From Paraclostridium tenue (lineage in GTDB: Bacteria; Bacillota; Clostridia; Peptostreptococcales; Peptostreptococcaceae), in contig NZ_JADPFO010000001.1 of assembly GCF_015668515.1 (NCBI RefSeq), positions 956,823 to 1,020,822 of the forward strand: a stretch of DNA of 64,000 nucleotides, in the 5' to 3' direction. A model generated the notes under the pieces. The model saw only the letters and a list, made by a program, of their open reading frames with translations. It had not been told where the DNA came from and ran no database searches. This document shows positions 29,569 to 39,817 of the stretch, piece by piece; the first letter of the stretch is position 1, and each line of letters starts with the position of its first letter. The translations under genes and the position numbers were made by a program.

Positions 29569-30924
29569 TTATTCTTTATTAAGCTTATATCCTAAATATA
29601 ATATTGCGTAGCTGTATAAAAAAGATATAACAATCCCCACAACGACACTAGAACCTATATATGAATATCCTCCATAATTTTGAACTTCTAATAACGATAA
29701 ACTACCACTTGTATCTATTTTACTTAAGTAAATCGTGCATCCTATAACAATGGAATATACTAAACTAAAATATTTTATAACACCTTTATTTTTAAATTTA
29801 TTTTTAATATCATATCCAGATACTATAAGTATTACTAACGTTAATAGTATTATAGCATATATAAATAATTTCATACTTTCATGAACATACAAACTTACAT
29901 CCCCTATATTAAATATAGATATAATTGTATTTGATATGACTATAGGTACAAAATTAACTAGCTGTAATAAATAAATAGATAACTGTGTTAATTTAATAAA
30001 AATAGCTAAATCTTTATTGTCTCCAAATATATTAGTTGAAAATAAACTTATTGTTAAAAATACCAATACTATTAAATACAATACTCCTATTGTCTTTAAC
30101 GCCTTATTTATAACTTTTAATTTGTTATTTTTAGGTTTTAATTTGTTAAATAAAACCATATATGTAGGTAAAAAGGATATTATTATTCCGTTTAATATAC
30201 TTTTTATAAAGCTATATTTTATAGCTATAGACATACTATAATATTCACTAATAGGCGACATTATGTATTTTCTCCCTAATATTGAAACAATCCCTAAAAT
30301 TAATCCGTATATAATACTTAATATAATTGAATCTTTAATTATATTTTCTTTATCTATACAATCTTTTTTTATAAATATAGTACTAGACAAAACTACACAA
30401 AGTATAGGAACTATCGAATATATAATAATCCCCATACTTATATTGATATTTGCTACTCCCATAAAAGAATTTACTAATACATTAATAGGTATCAAATTAA
30501 GTCCTAATGCTATACTAAACGGATTTAAATACTCATTAATATCTAATCCCATTGCTCCTATCATAATTTTTACAAACCCAGATATAACTATTAATAATAT
30601 AATAGAACCCATAGCTGTTAATAATTTATTTCTGATATTTATTTTTTCTAAATATCTCTTTATATTCAATTTTATATTCACATCTTTTTCTACACTATTT
30701 AAGTTATTATCTGTATATTCCTTAACTTTTGTTATATTAGTTAAATCATTTCCACAACTTTTACAATATATACTATTTTTATTTTCTGATTCACCACATT
30801 TAGAACATGTTTTTTTATTTCCAAATTCTATATTAATATTTTCTAAATTAGTTAAATCTCGTCCATCTAATTTACAATAATTTTTACAGCCAAAATTATT
30901 TAAACCGCAATTTTCACAACTCAT
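29569..30924 (-). CDS. Zinc-ribbon integral membrane protein
   Basis: 451 residues. Two zinc ribbons at the N-terminus (Cys3/6 with Cys13/17; Cys40/43 with Cys54/57), a charged linker to about 92, then roughly nine to ten hydrophobic helices to the end. The ribbons would be cytoplasmic. No transporter or enzyme motif is recognisable. GGAGG precedes the ATG. It pairs with the downstream two-ribbon protein; the shared ribbon type suggests both act in one complex (inference). Confidence 0.65.
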   Translation of the reverse strand: MSCENCGLNNFGCKNYCKLDGRDLTNLENINIEFGNKKTCSKCGESENKNSIYCKSCGNDLTNITKVKEYTDNNLNSVEKDVNIKLNIKRYLEKINIRNKLLTAMGSIILLIVISGFVKIMIGAMGLDINEYLNPFSIALGLNLIPINVLVNSFMGVANINISMGIIIYSIVPILCVVLSSTIFIKKDCIDKENIIKDSIILSIIYGLILGIVSILGRKYIMSPISEYYSMSIAIKYSFIKSILNGIIISFLPTYMVLFNKLKPKNNKLKVINKALKTIGVLYLIVLVFLTISLFSTNIFGDNKDLAIFIKLTQLSIYLLQLVNFVPIVISNTIISIFNIGDVSLYVHESMKLFIYAIILLTLVILIVSGYDIKNKFKNKGVIKYFSLVYSIVIGCTIYLSKIDTSGSLSLLEVQNYGGYSYIGSSVVVGIVISFLYSYAILYLGYKLNKE

Positions 30925-30945
30925 ATCTTTCCTCCATAGTTTAAA

Positions 30946-30974
30946 AATAGCCTTAAGATAATCTTAAGGCTATT
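30946..30974 (-). terminator. Terminator of trmK-nif3
   Basis: A 14-bp perfect stem (AATAGCCTTAAGAT and complement) with a single central base, 9 bases after the Nif3-like gene stop. Confidence 0.85.
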
Positions 30975-30982
30975 ATTTATAA

Positions 30983-32080
30983 CTATATTATATCAAAAGG
31001 ATTTAAATTTACATCACTTTTTACAATATCTATATCAAAATTTTCGTTTATATAGTTAAACATTATATCTGCAAAGACTTTTTCGGTATCAAAATGTCCG
31101 CAATCTATAACCTTCATCCCCATATCTAATGTATCTTGTGCATCATGATATTTCATATCTCCAGTTATAAGTACATCACATCCAGCTTTATAAGCTTTTT
31201 TTACCATATCAGCTCCAGAGCCTGTAACTATAGCAATTTTAGATACCTCATCATTTAAATTTCCAACCACTCTTAGATATTTCATATCTAATTTATCTTT
31301 AAGTATCATGCCTAAACTTTTAAAAGTAATATTTTCTTTTAATTTTCCATATCTTCCAAGCCCTAAAGATTCCCCTTTATTTTCTAACTTATATAAATCA
31401 TATGCTACTTCTTCATAAGGATGAGCTTTTATCATAGAACTAATTACTTTATCTAAAATTTTTTGAGGAACTATAGTTTCTATTTTTACCTCATGAACAC
31501 TTTCTAAAGCTCCTTCTTGTCCTATATAAGGATTAGCACCCTCACAAGGTTTAAATCTACCTTCTCCTTCTGTGGTAAACGAACAATCTTTATAATTTCC
31601 TAAATGTCCAGCTCCTGAATTTCCTAAAGCTATTCTTACATTATCTATATGAGTTTTAGGAACATATACAGCTAATTTATATAAAGTTTCACTTTTAGTT
31701 TTATCTAGTATTTTGACATTTTTAAGTTCTAACATATCTACAAAATAATCATTTAACCCATCAAATGCAATATCAAAATTAGTATGCATAGAATATATAG
31801 ATATATCATTTTTTATTAATTTATGTATTAATCTTCCCTTTAAATCAGAAGTATTAACTTTATTAATTTTAGAAAAAATAAATGGATGATGAGTTATTAT
31901 TAAATCCATATTTTTATTTATAGCTTCATCTACTACACTTTCATTTGCTTCTAATACAACCATTACTTTTTTTATATCTCTATCATAATCTCCAACTATA
32001 AGACCTACATTATCCCAATCATATGCTAAATTAAGAGGATATTTTTCTTCTATCTTTTTTATAAAAGTCTTAAGTTTCAT
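30983..32080 (-). CDS. Nif3/YqfO-like dinuclear metal-centre protein
   Basis: 365 residues, the long form with a PII/CutA-like insert (about 130-240) between the two Nif3 halves. Metal-binding segments are visible as ITHHPF near 63-68, MHTNFD near 97-102 and DCGHFDTE toward the C-terminus. The biochemical role is uncertain; in Firmicutes the gene is usually next to trmK and sigA, as here. Its ATG shares one base with the trmK stop (TAATG), showing translational coupling. Confidence 0.9.
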   Translation of the reverse strand: MKLKTFIKKIEEKYPLNLAYDWDNVGLIVGDYDRDIKKVMVVLEANESVVDEAINKNMDLIITHHPFIFSKINKVNTSDLKGRLIHKLIKNDISIYSMHTNFDIAFDGLNDYFVDMLELKNVKILDKTKSETLYKLAVYVPKTHIDNVRIALGNSGAGHLGNYKDCSFTTEGEGRFKPCEGANPYIGQEGALESVHEVKIETIVPQKILDKVISSMIKAHPYEEVAYDLYKLENKGESLGLGRYGKLKENITFKSLGMILKDKLDMKYLRVVGNLNDEVSKIAIVTGSGADMVKKAYKAGCDVLITGDMKYHDAQDTLDMGMKVIDCGHFDTEKVFADIMFNYINENFDIDIVKSDVNLNPFDII

Positions 32081-32766
32081 TATATCAACCCCTTAAGTTT
32101 TTTTATAGTATTTATAGTACTATTTCTTTTAGCTTCTATTGAAGATCCATTTTTACCTTCTAATTTGCTTATTATACCTTCATAAGAATTAATCTTTTTA
32201 TTTATAAACTCATTTAAAAGTTTATCATTATTTTCTATTAACTTACTACCAATTTCATAATATATATCATCACTAACTTCAGTATTTTTCCCTGTGTATT
32301 TAGCCACAATTATTTCATATATTCTAAAATCTTCTTTTACTAAAACTTCGTTTAATATTTCATATCCATTATTATAAAGATACTTTCTAAGTTCATTTTG
32401 TGCTTGCATCGGTTGAAGTATAAGTTTTTCTACAGTTTGAGAAACACTTTTTTTAGCTTCTAAAAGTTCACTTATTAAAATTCCACCCATACCAGCTATT
32501 ATAACTTCATCTACCTCATTTTGATTTAAAACTTCAAGCCCTGAACCTAATCTTAAGTCTACTTTATCATCTAATTTATTATGTCTAACTTCTTTTTTTG
32601 CATTCTCTAAAGGTCCTTTATTAACATCAGCTAATATTGCATAGTCTATTTTATTATTATTTAAAAGATAAACAGGTATATATCCATGATCAGTTCCTAT
32701 ATCTGCTATTTTTTTCCCTTCATCCACAAGGCTTGCTATTTTTAATAATCTATCTGTTAATTTCAA
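32080..32766 (-). CDS. trmK: tRNA (adenine-22-N1)-methyltransferase
   Basis: 228 residues. SAM-binding Rossmann fold with KKIADIGTDHGYIPVYLL (motif I) and EVIIAGMGG (motif IV). It methylates A22 of tRNAs. The start is TTG (32764-32766) with AAGGAC upstream; there is no ATG alternative. It is coupled to the Nif3-like gene by a one-base overlap and separated from rpoD by a hairpin at 32803-32831, so it may have its own promoter. Confidence 0.92.
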   Translation of the reverse strand: MKLTDRLLKIASLVDEGKKIADIGTDHGYIPVYLLNNNKIDYAILADVNKGPLENAKKEVRHNKLDDKVDLRLGSGLEVLNQNEVDEVIIAGMGGILISELLEAKKSVSQTVEKLILQPMQAQNELRKYLYNNGYEILNEVLVKEDFRIYEIIVAKYTGKNTEVSDDIYYEIGSKLIENNDKLLNEFINKKINSYEGIISKLEGKNGSSIEAKRNSTINTIKKLKGLI

Positions 32767-32802
32767 TTTTTATTGTCCTTTCATATATATTTTTGTATAT
32801 AT

Positions 32803-32831
32803 AAAAATTCGCCTATTATAGACGAATTTTT
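32803..32831 (-). terminator. Terminator after rpoD
   Basis: AAAAATTCG (32803-32811) and CGAATTTTT (32823-32831) pair around an 11-nt loop, right after the rpoD stop. Confidence 0.85.
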
Positions 32832-32834
32832 ATA

Positions 32835-33998
32835 TTAATCTAAGTAATCTCTAAGTTTTTTAGATCTACTTGGATGTCTTAATTTTCTTAAAGCCTTAGC
32901 TTCTATTTGTCTTATTCTTTCTCTTGTTACATCAAACTCTTTACCGACTTCTTCAAGAGTTCTAGCACGTCCATCTTCAAGTCCAAATCTTAATTTTAAA
33001 ACTTTTTGTTCTCTTTCATTTAATGAACCTAAAACTTCTTCAATTTGCTCTTTTAATAAAGAATAAGCTGCTGCTTCTGCAGGTGCTGGAGCGTCATCAT
33101 CTGGTATAAAATCTCCTAAATGACTGTCTTCTTCTTCTCCTATAGGAGTTTCTAATGAAACAGGATCTTGAGCAATTTTCATAATTTCTCTAACTTTATC
33201 TTCAGTCATATCCATTTCTTTTGCGATTTCTTCAGGTTTTGGATCTCTACCTAATTCTTGTAGTAATTGTCTTGATACTCTTATTAATTTATTTATAGTT
33301 TCAACCATATGAACAGGTATTCTTATTGTTCTTGCTTGGTCTGCTATTGCACGAGTTATGGCTTGTCTTATCCACCAAGTCGCATAAGTACTAAACTTAA
33401 ATCCTTTTGTATAGTCAAATTTTTCTACAGCTTTTATAAGACCTAAGTTACCTTCTTGTATTAAGTCAAGAAATAACATGCCTCTTCCAACATATCTCTT
33501 AGCTATACTTACAACTAATCTTAAGTTTGCCTCAACTAATCTTTGCTTAGCTATTTCATCACCTTCATGCATTCTTCTTGCAAGTTCCGCTTCTTCATGA
33601 GGCTTAAGTAAAGGTATTTTACCTATTTCTTTTAGATACATTCTCACTGGATCATCTATACTTATACCTTTAGGTAAAGTTAAATCTATTTGCTCTATTT
33701 CCATAGTGTTTTCTTCTTTAGACATATCATCATCGATACTATCATCTATATCTATATCCATATCATCTGAACTAAACTCTATATCTACATCAGCTTTTTC
33801 TTCTTTTTTCTGTATTACTTCTATACCTAAGTTTCCTAATGTTTCATATAAATTTTCAACTTGATCTTTATCAAGTTCAGTTTCTGAGAAAGCTTCCATT
33901 ATCTCCATAAGGGTAAGACTTCCTTGTTTTTTACCTTTTTCTATAAGTGATTTTGCTGTTACTCTTTTAGACTCTTTTTTTGGCGCTTTATTTTCCAT
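32835..33998 (-). CDS. rpoD: Housekeeping sigma factor (RpoD/SigA)
   Basis: 387 residues from the ATG at 33996-33998, 8 bases after GGGAGGA; an ATG six codons earlier overlaps that site. Region 1.1 is present, then an acidic stretch (about 75-100), region 2 with [18 protein letters not shown] and [11 protein letters not shown] (-10 recognition and melting), region 3, and region 4 with [20 protein letters not shown] (-35 recognition). It directs RNA polymerase to vegetative promoters such as those noted in this window. It lies 18 bases downstream of dnaG in the classic macromolecular synthesis operon (without rpsU). Confidence 0.97.
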   Translation of the reverse strand: MENKAPKKESKRVTAKSLIEKGKKQGSLTLMEIMEAFSETELDKDQVENLYETLGNLGIEVIQKKEEKADVDIEFSSDDMDIDIDDSIDDDMSKEENTMEIEQIDLTLPKGISIDDPVRMYLKEIGKIPLLKPHEEAELARRMHEGDEIAKQRLVEANLRLVVSIAKRYVGRGMLFLDLIQEGNLGLIKAVEKFDYTKGFKFSTYATWWIRQAITRAIADQARTIRIPVHMVETINKLIRVSRQLLQELGRDPKPEEIAKEMDMTEDKVREIMKIAQDPVSLETPIGEEEDSHLGDFIPDDDAPAPAEAAAYSLLKEQIEEVLGSLNEREQKVLKLRFGLEDGRARTLEEVGKEFDVTRERIRQIEAKALRKLRHPSRSKKLRDYLD

Positions 33999-34016
33999 GC
34001 TCAATCCTCCCTTCAT

Positions 34017-35834
34017 CTATATTTTTTGCAATATTTTTCTTAATTCAACTATTTTTATAGCAATTTCCATAACCTGTACATCTACCTCTTTCGCATTTGA
34101 ATTATCATTAATTTTATTTGATTCCAATTCTTTTTGCTTCTTTAATAAATTATCTATATCATTTTGAAGCTTGTTTCTTTTCACTTTTTTTATTATCTCT
34201 TCTATACTTTTATCATCATTTAAATTTATATTTTCTAATTTTAAAGAATATAAATTGTTAAGATATTCTTCGGATAAGTTTAAACTTTTCAATTTGTCAA
34301 TAGTTATTTTATCCAATTCTTCATTTTTAATTATAAATTTTAAAATTTCTTTATTTTCTTTTAAAATAAAATTATCTTCATCCAACTTAAGGCCTAATAA
34401 TTTTCTTACTTCTTTACTTTCAAGCAGCACTCTTATTAAAGTTTTTTCTATAAGTTCATTACCATTATTTATTATTTTAGGTCTTTTATAAGCATTTTCA
34501 TCTCTTTTTATATTTCTATCATTTTTATATTTTTCATTATATTTAGGTTTATAATTTTTACCGTATATTTCTTGTTTTAAAGATTCTACACTAATTTTAC
34601 TTTCTGAACTTAAAAAATTTATATAATAGTCTATATCTACAGGACTTTTTAAAGTTTTTATTATTTTACTAGACTCTTTAGTGAACTTTAATCTTTCTTC
34701 ATCTTTTGATATATCATAATTTTTTTTACATTTAATAATTTTATATCTTATATAATGAATAGCCTCTTTTATAGATCTTTGATATTCACTCAATCCATAT
34801 TTCCTTATAAATTCATCTGGATCTTTGACATCTTTTAAGTCTAATATTTTTACATTTATACCCGAACTAGTTAATATATCTATAGCTCTTAATGTGGCTT
34901 TAACACCTGCATCATCTGAGTCATAAGAAATTATAACTGTATCTACATATCTTTTTAATAAATTCCCTTGTTCTAAAGTAAGGGCAGTTCCAAGTGTAGC
35001 ACAAACATTTCTTACTCCATATTGATATAAAGATATTAAATCCATGTATCCTTCTACAAGTATCATGGTTCTATCTGATATATTTTTTCTAGCAAAGTTA
35101 AGTCCATATAAATTATACTTTTTATTAAAGGCTAGTGTATCAGGTGAATTTAAATATTTAGGAAGAGAATCATCAAGAACTCTTCCTCCAAATCCTATAA
35201 CATTTCCTCTATAGTCAAATATAGGGAAAATTACTCTATTAATAAATCTGTCATAATATTTATTTCCATCTTTTTTATATGTAACAAGCCCACATTCAAC
35301 AAGTGTCTCTTTATCATAACCTTTATCGATTAAATAATCCATAAGATTAGTCCATGCCTTAGGTGCATATCCTAATCCAAATTTTTTTATTATTTTATCG
35401 TCGAGACCTCTTTTTCTTAAATATTCATACCCATAATTCTTTTGTTTAATTAAGTTTGAAAAATAATATCTAGCAGCTTCTGTATTTAGATCTTGAAACT
35501 TCTTTATTTTTTCCATCCTGATTTTAGATTGCTCATCCATATTTGTGTTTATTTCTACTCCACAATCTTTAGCTAATAACTTGACTGCATCCATAAATTC
35601 AAGATTTTCAATTTTCATAATGAAGTTTATTACATCTCCACCTTCACCACATCCAAAACACTTATATATTTGTTTTGATGTGTTTATATAAAATGAAGGT
35701 GTTTTTTCTCCATGAAACGGGCATAATCCTTTGTAATTTGCTCCCGATTGCTGTACTTTAATGTAGTCTGATATCACCTTAACTATATCAGATCTAGACT
35801 TTATTTCTTCTATTTTATCTTTTATATCATTCAT
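34017..35834 (-). CDS. dnaG: DNA primase
   Basis: 605 residues. N-terminal CHC2 zinc finger with Cys38, His41, Cys59 and Cys62; catalytic core with ILVEGYMDLISL (TOPRIM Glu) and SYDSDDAG (metal-binding aspartates); C-terminal helicase-binding part. It makes RNA primers for replication. AAGGTG precedes the ATG. First gene of dnaG-rpoD. The roughly 265 bases upstream of it are A/T-rich and contain no recognisable element beyond a hairpin belonging to aroF. Confidence 0.96.
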   Translation of the reverse strand: MNDIKDKIEEIKSRSDIVKVISDYIKVQQSGANYKGLCPFHGEKTPSFYINTSKQIYKCFGCGEGGDVINFIMKIENLEFMDAVKLLAKDCGVEINTNMDEQSKIRMEKIKKFQDLNTEAARYYFSNLIKQKNYGYEYLRKRGLDDKIIKKFGLGYAPKAWTNLMDYLIDKGYDKETLVECGLVTYKKDGNKYYDRFINRVIFPIFDYRGNVIGFGGRVLDDSLPKYLNSPDTLAFNKKYNLYGLNFARKNISDRTMILVEGYMDLISLYQYGVRNVCATLGTALTLEQGNLLKRYVDTVIISYDSDDAGVKATLRAIDILTSSGINVKILDLKDVKDPDEFIRKYGLSEYQRSIKEAIHYIRYKIIKCKKNYDISKDEERLKFTKESSKIIKTLKSPVDIDYYINFLSSESKISVESLKQEIYGKNYKPKYNEKYKNDRNIKRDENAYKRPKIINNGNELIEKTLIRVLLESKEVRKLLGLKLDEDNFILKENKEILKFIIKNEELDKITIDKLKSLNLSEEYLNNLYSLKLENINLNDDKSIEEIIKKVKRNKLQNDIDNLLKKQKELESNKINDNSNAKEVDVQVMEIAIKIVELRKILQKI

Positions 35835-36074
35835 ATTATCACCTTCTGGTGTAATTTTTTTAACATTACTATTTTACAATATATTAGAAATTTGTCAAAT
35901 GTTCATTATACATAATTCGACTTTTTTTATCCAATTCCTTCTTTTTTTATAAAAATTTTTTTAAATTTTAATGTTTTATCAAAGTTTTTCTATATAAAAG
36001 TGTTACTTTAATATTTTGTATAATATTTATAATTTCAATACTACATTTTAAAATTATTTATTTTCAAAAAATAA

Positions 36075-36093
36075 AAGAGGCAATAAGCCTCTT
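36075..36093 (-). terminator. Terminator of the folate operon
   Basis: AAGAGGC (36075-36081) and GCCTCTT (36087-36093) pair around AATAA just after the aroF stop, followed by a U-rich tail on the minus strand. Confidence 0.75.
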
Positions 36094-36099
36094 AAAATT

Positions 36100-36876
36100 T
36101 TATAATTTTTTTATACTATTCATTAAATCCTCAAATTCTTCAAAATGAAGTGATTGACCTCCATCTGATAAAGCTTCATTTGGATTTGGATGAACTTCAA
36201 CCATTATTCCATCAGCACCTGCTGCAAATGATGCAATAGACATTGGTTTAACTAGATACCTTACCCCAGTTGCATGACTTGGATCTACTATTATGGGTAA
36301 ATTAGTTTCTTTTTTTATTATAGGAACTGCAGCTATATCTAAAGTATTTCTTGTGTAATCATTATAAGTTCTTATACCTCTTTCGCACATAATTATATTA
36401 CTATTTCCGCCTATAGCAATATACTCAGCAGCTCCTATCCATTCTGATATAGTAGAACTTATCCCTCTTTTTAACATTACAGGTTTATCTTGCTTTCCAA
36501 CTTCACTTAAAAGAGTAAAGTTTTGCATATTTCTAGATCCTATTTGTATTATATCCGCAACTTCGTATACTTTTTCTAAATCTCTAGCATCCATAAGTTC
36601 TGTTATAACAGGTAAATTAGTTTCTTTCTTTACAGCTTTTAATATTTCAAGCCCTTCTTCTTTTAGCCCTTGAAATGAATTTGGTGAAGTTCTTGGTTTA
36701 TATGCTCCACCTCTTAATACATTTGCACCTTTTTGTTTTACAAATTTTGCAGTTTCTAAAAGTTGATCATAACTTTCTATAGCACAAGGCCCTGCCATTA
36801 TGATTTTATCTTTTGGCATTTCTAAATTTTTAGTTATTTTTATATTTAAATTCTTATCAAATAAGTTTTTTTTCAT
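36100..36876 (-). CDS. aroF: 3-deoxy-7-phosphoheptulonate (DAHP) synthase, short type I-beta
   Basis: 258 residues. [31 protein letters not shown] and VDPSHATG are DAHP/KDO8P synthase hallmarks. It condenses phosphoenolpyruvate and erythrose-4-phosphate, the first step toward chorismate. At this length it has only the barrel and lacks the N-terminal ferredoxin-like regulatory domain of the T. maritima enzyme, so feedback control by aromatic amino acids through that domain is not expected. Its ATG lies within the end of folK (20-base overlap), with AAAGGAG upstream, as last gene of the folate operon, where it would feed pABA synthesis. Confidence 0.93.
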   Translation of the reverse strand: MKKNLFDKNLNIKITKNLEMPKDKIIMAGPCAIESYDQLLETAKFVKQKGANVLRGGAYKPRTSPNSFQGLKEEGLEILKAVKKETNLPVITELMDARDLEKVYEVADIIQIGSRNMQNFTLLSEVGKQDKPVMLKRGISSTISEWIGAAEYIAIGGNSNIIMCERGIRTYNDYTRNTLDIAAVPIIKKETNLPIIVDPSHATGVRYLVKPMSIASFAAGADGIMVEVHPNPNEALSDGGQSLHFEEFEDLMNSIKKL

Positions 36877-37363
36877 TACCTATAAACTCCTTTACTTCTT
36901 CTCTTTCCTCAGTCGTCAAAGATTTTAGGTACTCATTTATACTTACATTATCTATTTTTAATTTATCATTTAAATCTATAAGTGGTATTAATACAAATGC
37001 TCTTTCCTTAATTCTTGGATGAGGAATTTCTAGATTTTCTTCTTGTAAAATTATATCATTAAAAAATAATATATCAACATCTATAGTCCTTGGCCCCCAT
37101 CTTATTTTTCTTTCTCTATTTAGTTTTTTTTCTACATCTTGGCATACATGTAAAAGATCTTTTGGATTTAGGTCAGTTTCTATCTCTACGCACATATTTA
37201 AAAAATCTGCTTGCTCAGTATATCCCCAAGCCTTAGTTTCATATAACTTAGACTTTTTGGATATTTTTATATTGCTATGAGAGTTTAATATGTTTAAAGC
37301 TTGATTTAAATAGTTTAATCTATCACCTATATTAGTTCCTAGACCTAAATAAGATTTATTCAT
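36857..37363 (-). CDS. folK: 6-hydroxymethyl-7,8-dihydropterin pyrophosphokinase
   Basis: 168 residues. GLGTNIGDR at the N-terminus and [12 protein letters not shown] carrying the catalytic aspartates are the HPPK signatures. It transfers pyrophosphate from ATP to hydroxymethyl-dihydropterin, preparing the FolP substrate. It overlaps folB by 8 bases and aroF by 20. AAGGAGA precedes the ATG. Confidence 0.95.
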   Translation of the reverse strand: MNKSYLGLGTNIGDRLNYLNQALNILNSHSNIKISKKSKLYETKAWGYTEQADFLNMCVEIETDLNPKDLLHVCQDVEKKLNRERKIRWGPRTIDVDILFFNDIILQEENLEIPHPRIKERAFVLIPLIDLNDKLKIDNVSINEYLKSLTTEEREEVKEFIGNEKKLI

Positions 37364-37721
37364 TTCTCTTTCTCCTTATTTCTACACCAAAATAATCGTA
37401 TATGCCAGGCACTGGAGCTTCAGGTTTTTTTACTCTAACCATAACTTCTTGTATTAAAGTAAATTTTTCAAAAACTTCTATAGCTATATTTTCAACTAGT
37501 GCTTCTAATAGATTAAACCTCTTATTTTCAACTATATCCTTAACTACTTCATAAACTTCTCCATAACTTACTGATTTGTTCATATCATCAGTTATTCCAG
37601 CTTCTCTAGTATCTAAGTATAACTCCATATCAATAAAAAACTTTTGACCTAATATACCTTCTTCTTTAAAAACTCCATGATATCCATAAAACCCCATATT
37701 ATTTAATAGTATCTTATCCAT
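37356..37721 (-). CDS. folB: Dihydroneopterin aldolase
   Basis: 121 residues from the ATG at 37719-37721, matching the family length; an extension upstream into folP is not supported. Motifs: NNMGFYGYHGVFKEEGILGQ (substrate pocket), LLEALVENIA (with the conserved Glu) and a C-terminal VKKPEAPVPGI. It cleaves dihydroneopterin to hydroxymethyl-dihydropterin and glycolaldehyde. The gap to folP is 7 bases. Confidence 0.94.
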   Translation of the reverse strand: MDKILLNNMGFYGYHGVFKEEGILGQKFFIDMELYLDTREAGITDDMNKSVSYGEVYEVVKDIVENKRFNLLEALVENIAIEVFEKFTLIQEVMVRVKKPEAPVPGIYDYFGVEIRRKRNE

Positions 37722-37728
37722 AATAACC

Positions 37729-38520
37729 CTACTTTCTATATATAGCATCTGCAACCTTAATAGCTCTTAAATTTTCTAATACATCATGAACTCTTACTAT
37801 ATCTACACCATCTTTTATTCCTATAACCGTAGTAGCTATAGTTCCTTCAACTCTGTCTTTAGGTTCTAAGTTCAGTATATTTCCTATCATAGATTTTCTA
37901 GATGTTCCCAAAAGTATAGGATATCCTAATTCTTTTAATTCACCCAGTCTAGACATAACCTCTATATTTTGTTCAAATGTTTTTCCAAACCCTATACCTG
38001 GATCTAGTATAATTTTTTCATCACCTATACCAGCATCTTTTGCTATTTTTATACTTTCTATTAAAAATTCTTTTATAGATTCCATTATATCTTTATCATA
38101 ATCAGTTCCATCTTGGTTATGCATTATACAAACATATGCATTATATTTTGCTATAGTACTTGCCATTTTAGGATCTTTTCTAAGACCCCATACATCATTT
38201 ATTAAATCAGCTCCAAGTTTTAAACTTTCATTTGCAACCTCAGCTTTATAAGTATCAATAGATACTTTCACATTTAAATTTTCCTTTAAAGCTTTTACAA
38301 CAGGTAAAACTCTTTTTAATTCTTCATCTGCATCTACTTTTTTATGACCTGGTCTAGTAGATTCTCCTCCTAAATCAATTATATCTGCACCTTCATCTAT
38401 CATCTTTTTAGCATGATTTAATGCAGTTTCTAAATCAGTATAACTTCCTCCATCAGAAAAACTATCTGGAGTTACATTTAAAATACCCATTACATAAGTT
38501 TTTTTACCATAATCAAACAT
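37729..38520 (-). CDS. folP: Dihydropteroate synthase
   Basis: 263 residues. MGILNVTPDSFSDGG, GADIIDLGGESTRPG, VSIDTYKAEVA, DPGIGFGKT and the C-terminal VRVHD are all present. It joins pABA to the pterin pyrophosphate and is the target of sulfonamides. AGGAGA precedes the ATG at 38518-38520. Ten bases separate it from folE. Confidence 0.96.
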   Translation of the reverse strand: MFDYGKKTYVMGILNVTPDSFSDGGSYTDLETALNHAKKMIDEGADIIDLGGESTRPGHKKVDADEELKRVLPVVKALKENLNVKVSIDTYKAEVANESLKLGADLINDVWGLRKDPKMASTIAKYNAYVCIMHNQDGTDYDKDIMESIKEFLIESIKIAKDAGIGDEKIILDPGIGFGKTFEQNIEVMSRLGELKELGYPILLGTSRKSMIGNILNLEPKDRVEGTIATTVIGIKDGVDIVRVHDVLENLRAIKVADAIYRK

Positions 38521-38530
38521 GTAATCTCTC

Positions 38531-39103
38531 CTATCTCATATTTATTAAACTCATAGCCTCCGCTCTTGCTGCTATATCTTTTTCAAATATACCTCGTACT
38601 GCTGAAGTTATAGTTTTTGAACCAGGTTTTTTAACACCTCTCATAGTCATACACATATGCTCAGCTTCTAAAACTACAATTACTCCATATGGTTTTAATT
38701 CTTTCATTATTATATCTGCAGTCTCTTTAGTTATTCTTTCTTGAAGTTGTGGTCTCTTTGCCAAATCTTCTATCACTCTAGCAAGTTTAGAAAGACCTGT
38801 TAATCTACCCTCTTTTGGTAAGTAAGCAATATGTGCTTTACCAAAGAAAGGAACTATATGATGCTCACAACATGAATAAAATGGTATATCCTTAACTAAT
38901 ACCAATTCTTCATGCTCTTCAGATTGAAAAAGTGTTTTTAAATGTTCACTAGGATCTTTATGTATTCCCGAAAATATTTCTTCATACATTTTTGCAACTC
39001 TACTTGGAGTATCTACTAATCCTTCTCTATTCGGATCTTCCCCTATAGCTTCTAATATATCTTTTACAGCATTTTCTATCTTTTTTTTATCTACATTATA
39101 CAT
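38531..39103 (-). CDS. folE: GTP cyclohydrolase I
   Basis: 190 residues. Zinc ligands Cys79, His82 and Cys151 (YSCCEHH and MCMTMRGV) and the [18 protein letters not shown] start are canonical FolE-I. It makes dihydroneopterin triphosphate from GTP, the entry to the pterin branch. GGGGGG lies 8 bases ahead of the ATG. 48 bases separate it from the nucleotidyltransferase-like gene, the widest gap of the operon, without an obvious terminator. Confidence 0.96.
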   Translation of the reverse strand: MYNVDKKKIENAVKDILEAIGEDPNREGLVDTPSRVAKMYEEIFSGIHKDPSEHLKTLFQSEEHEELVLVKDIPFYSCCEHHIVPFFGKAHIAYLPKEGRLTGLSKLARVIEDLAKRPQLQERITKETADIIMKELKPYGVIVVLEAEHMCMTMRGVKKPGSKTITSAVRGIFEKDIAARAEAMSLINMR

Positions 39104-39151
39104 ATAACCAGCCCCCCTAATTTAATATTTTGTATTTTAAAGTTTATACTG

Positions 39152-39817
39152 CTAAAAAAATACATATTCATATACTTTTTTAAGATTATTGTATTCATAA
39201 CCTTTATAAACATCTTTTGCCAATCTAAATAAGTCTTTTTCATTTTCACTTAAATATTTAAACAATTTTTTGTCTTTAGGTATCCATTTTCCATTTTTAA
39301 TAAAGTATCCTCTTATTATATCTTTTAGATATATATTAGTCAAAAATTCATATTCATAATTTTCAAAATCAGTTTTATTATGTAACCTAGATATATTGTC
39401 ATATATAGTATTTTTTAATACTAACATTTCATCTTTAGATATTTTTTCAGGACCTTCATAATACTTAAGTTTTGATGAATTTATAAGTTCATATGCTATA
39501 TTTTTTTTATCATATATAATTTTTGCATCTTTCATTTCTTTTATAAAAAAATACTCTTTATTTTCTATCATCATTTTTGCATATTCTATAGAAAATTTAT
39601 TTATATCAAATTCAATTCCATTTAATATCTTTATATCTCTTATTTGATTTTCTATTTGGTGTGAAATTATAAATAAATCAATATCTTTTATTTTCAAATC
39701 TTCATTTTCAAAATTAATGTTTTTACTAGATCCAACTAAGAATAAAGCAATGACATCTTCATTATTGATAATAGAATTTAATTGTTCTTTATATATATTT
39801 GAAAAATTTTTTATCAT
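39152..39817 (-). CDS. Polymerase-beta-fold nucleotidyltransferase-like protein inside the folate operon
   Basis: 221 residues from the ATG at 39815-39817, which overlaps the pabC stop as ATGA and has GGAG 10 bases upstream. The nucleotidyltransferase signature is complete: Gly29-Ser30 (LFLVGSS), Asp45/Asp47 (IKDIDLFI) and a third carboxylate Asp71 (GIEFDINKF). The C-terminal half is helical. The fold transfers nucleotides to antibiotics, proteins or RNAs in other families; the substrate here is unknown. Translational coupling to pabC argues for a link to folate metabolism, but no step is known to need this enzyme. Confidence 0.7.
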   Translation of the reverse strand: MIKNFSNIYKEQLNSIINNEDVIALFLVGSSKNINFENEDLKIKDIDLFIISHQIENQIRDIKILNGIEFDINKFSIEYAKMMIENKEYFFIKEMKDAKIIYDKKNIAYELINSSKLKYYEGPEKISKDEMLVLKNTIYDNISRLHNKTDFENYEYEFLTNIYLKDIIRGYFIKNGKWIPKDKKLFKYLSENEKDLFRLAKDVYKGYEYNNLKKVYEYVFF

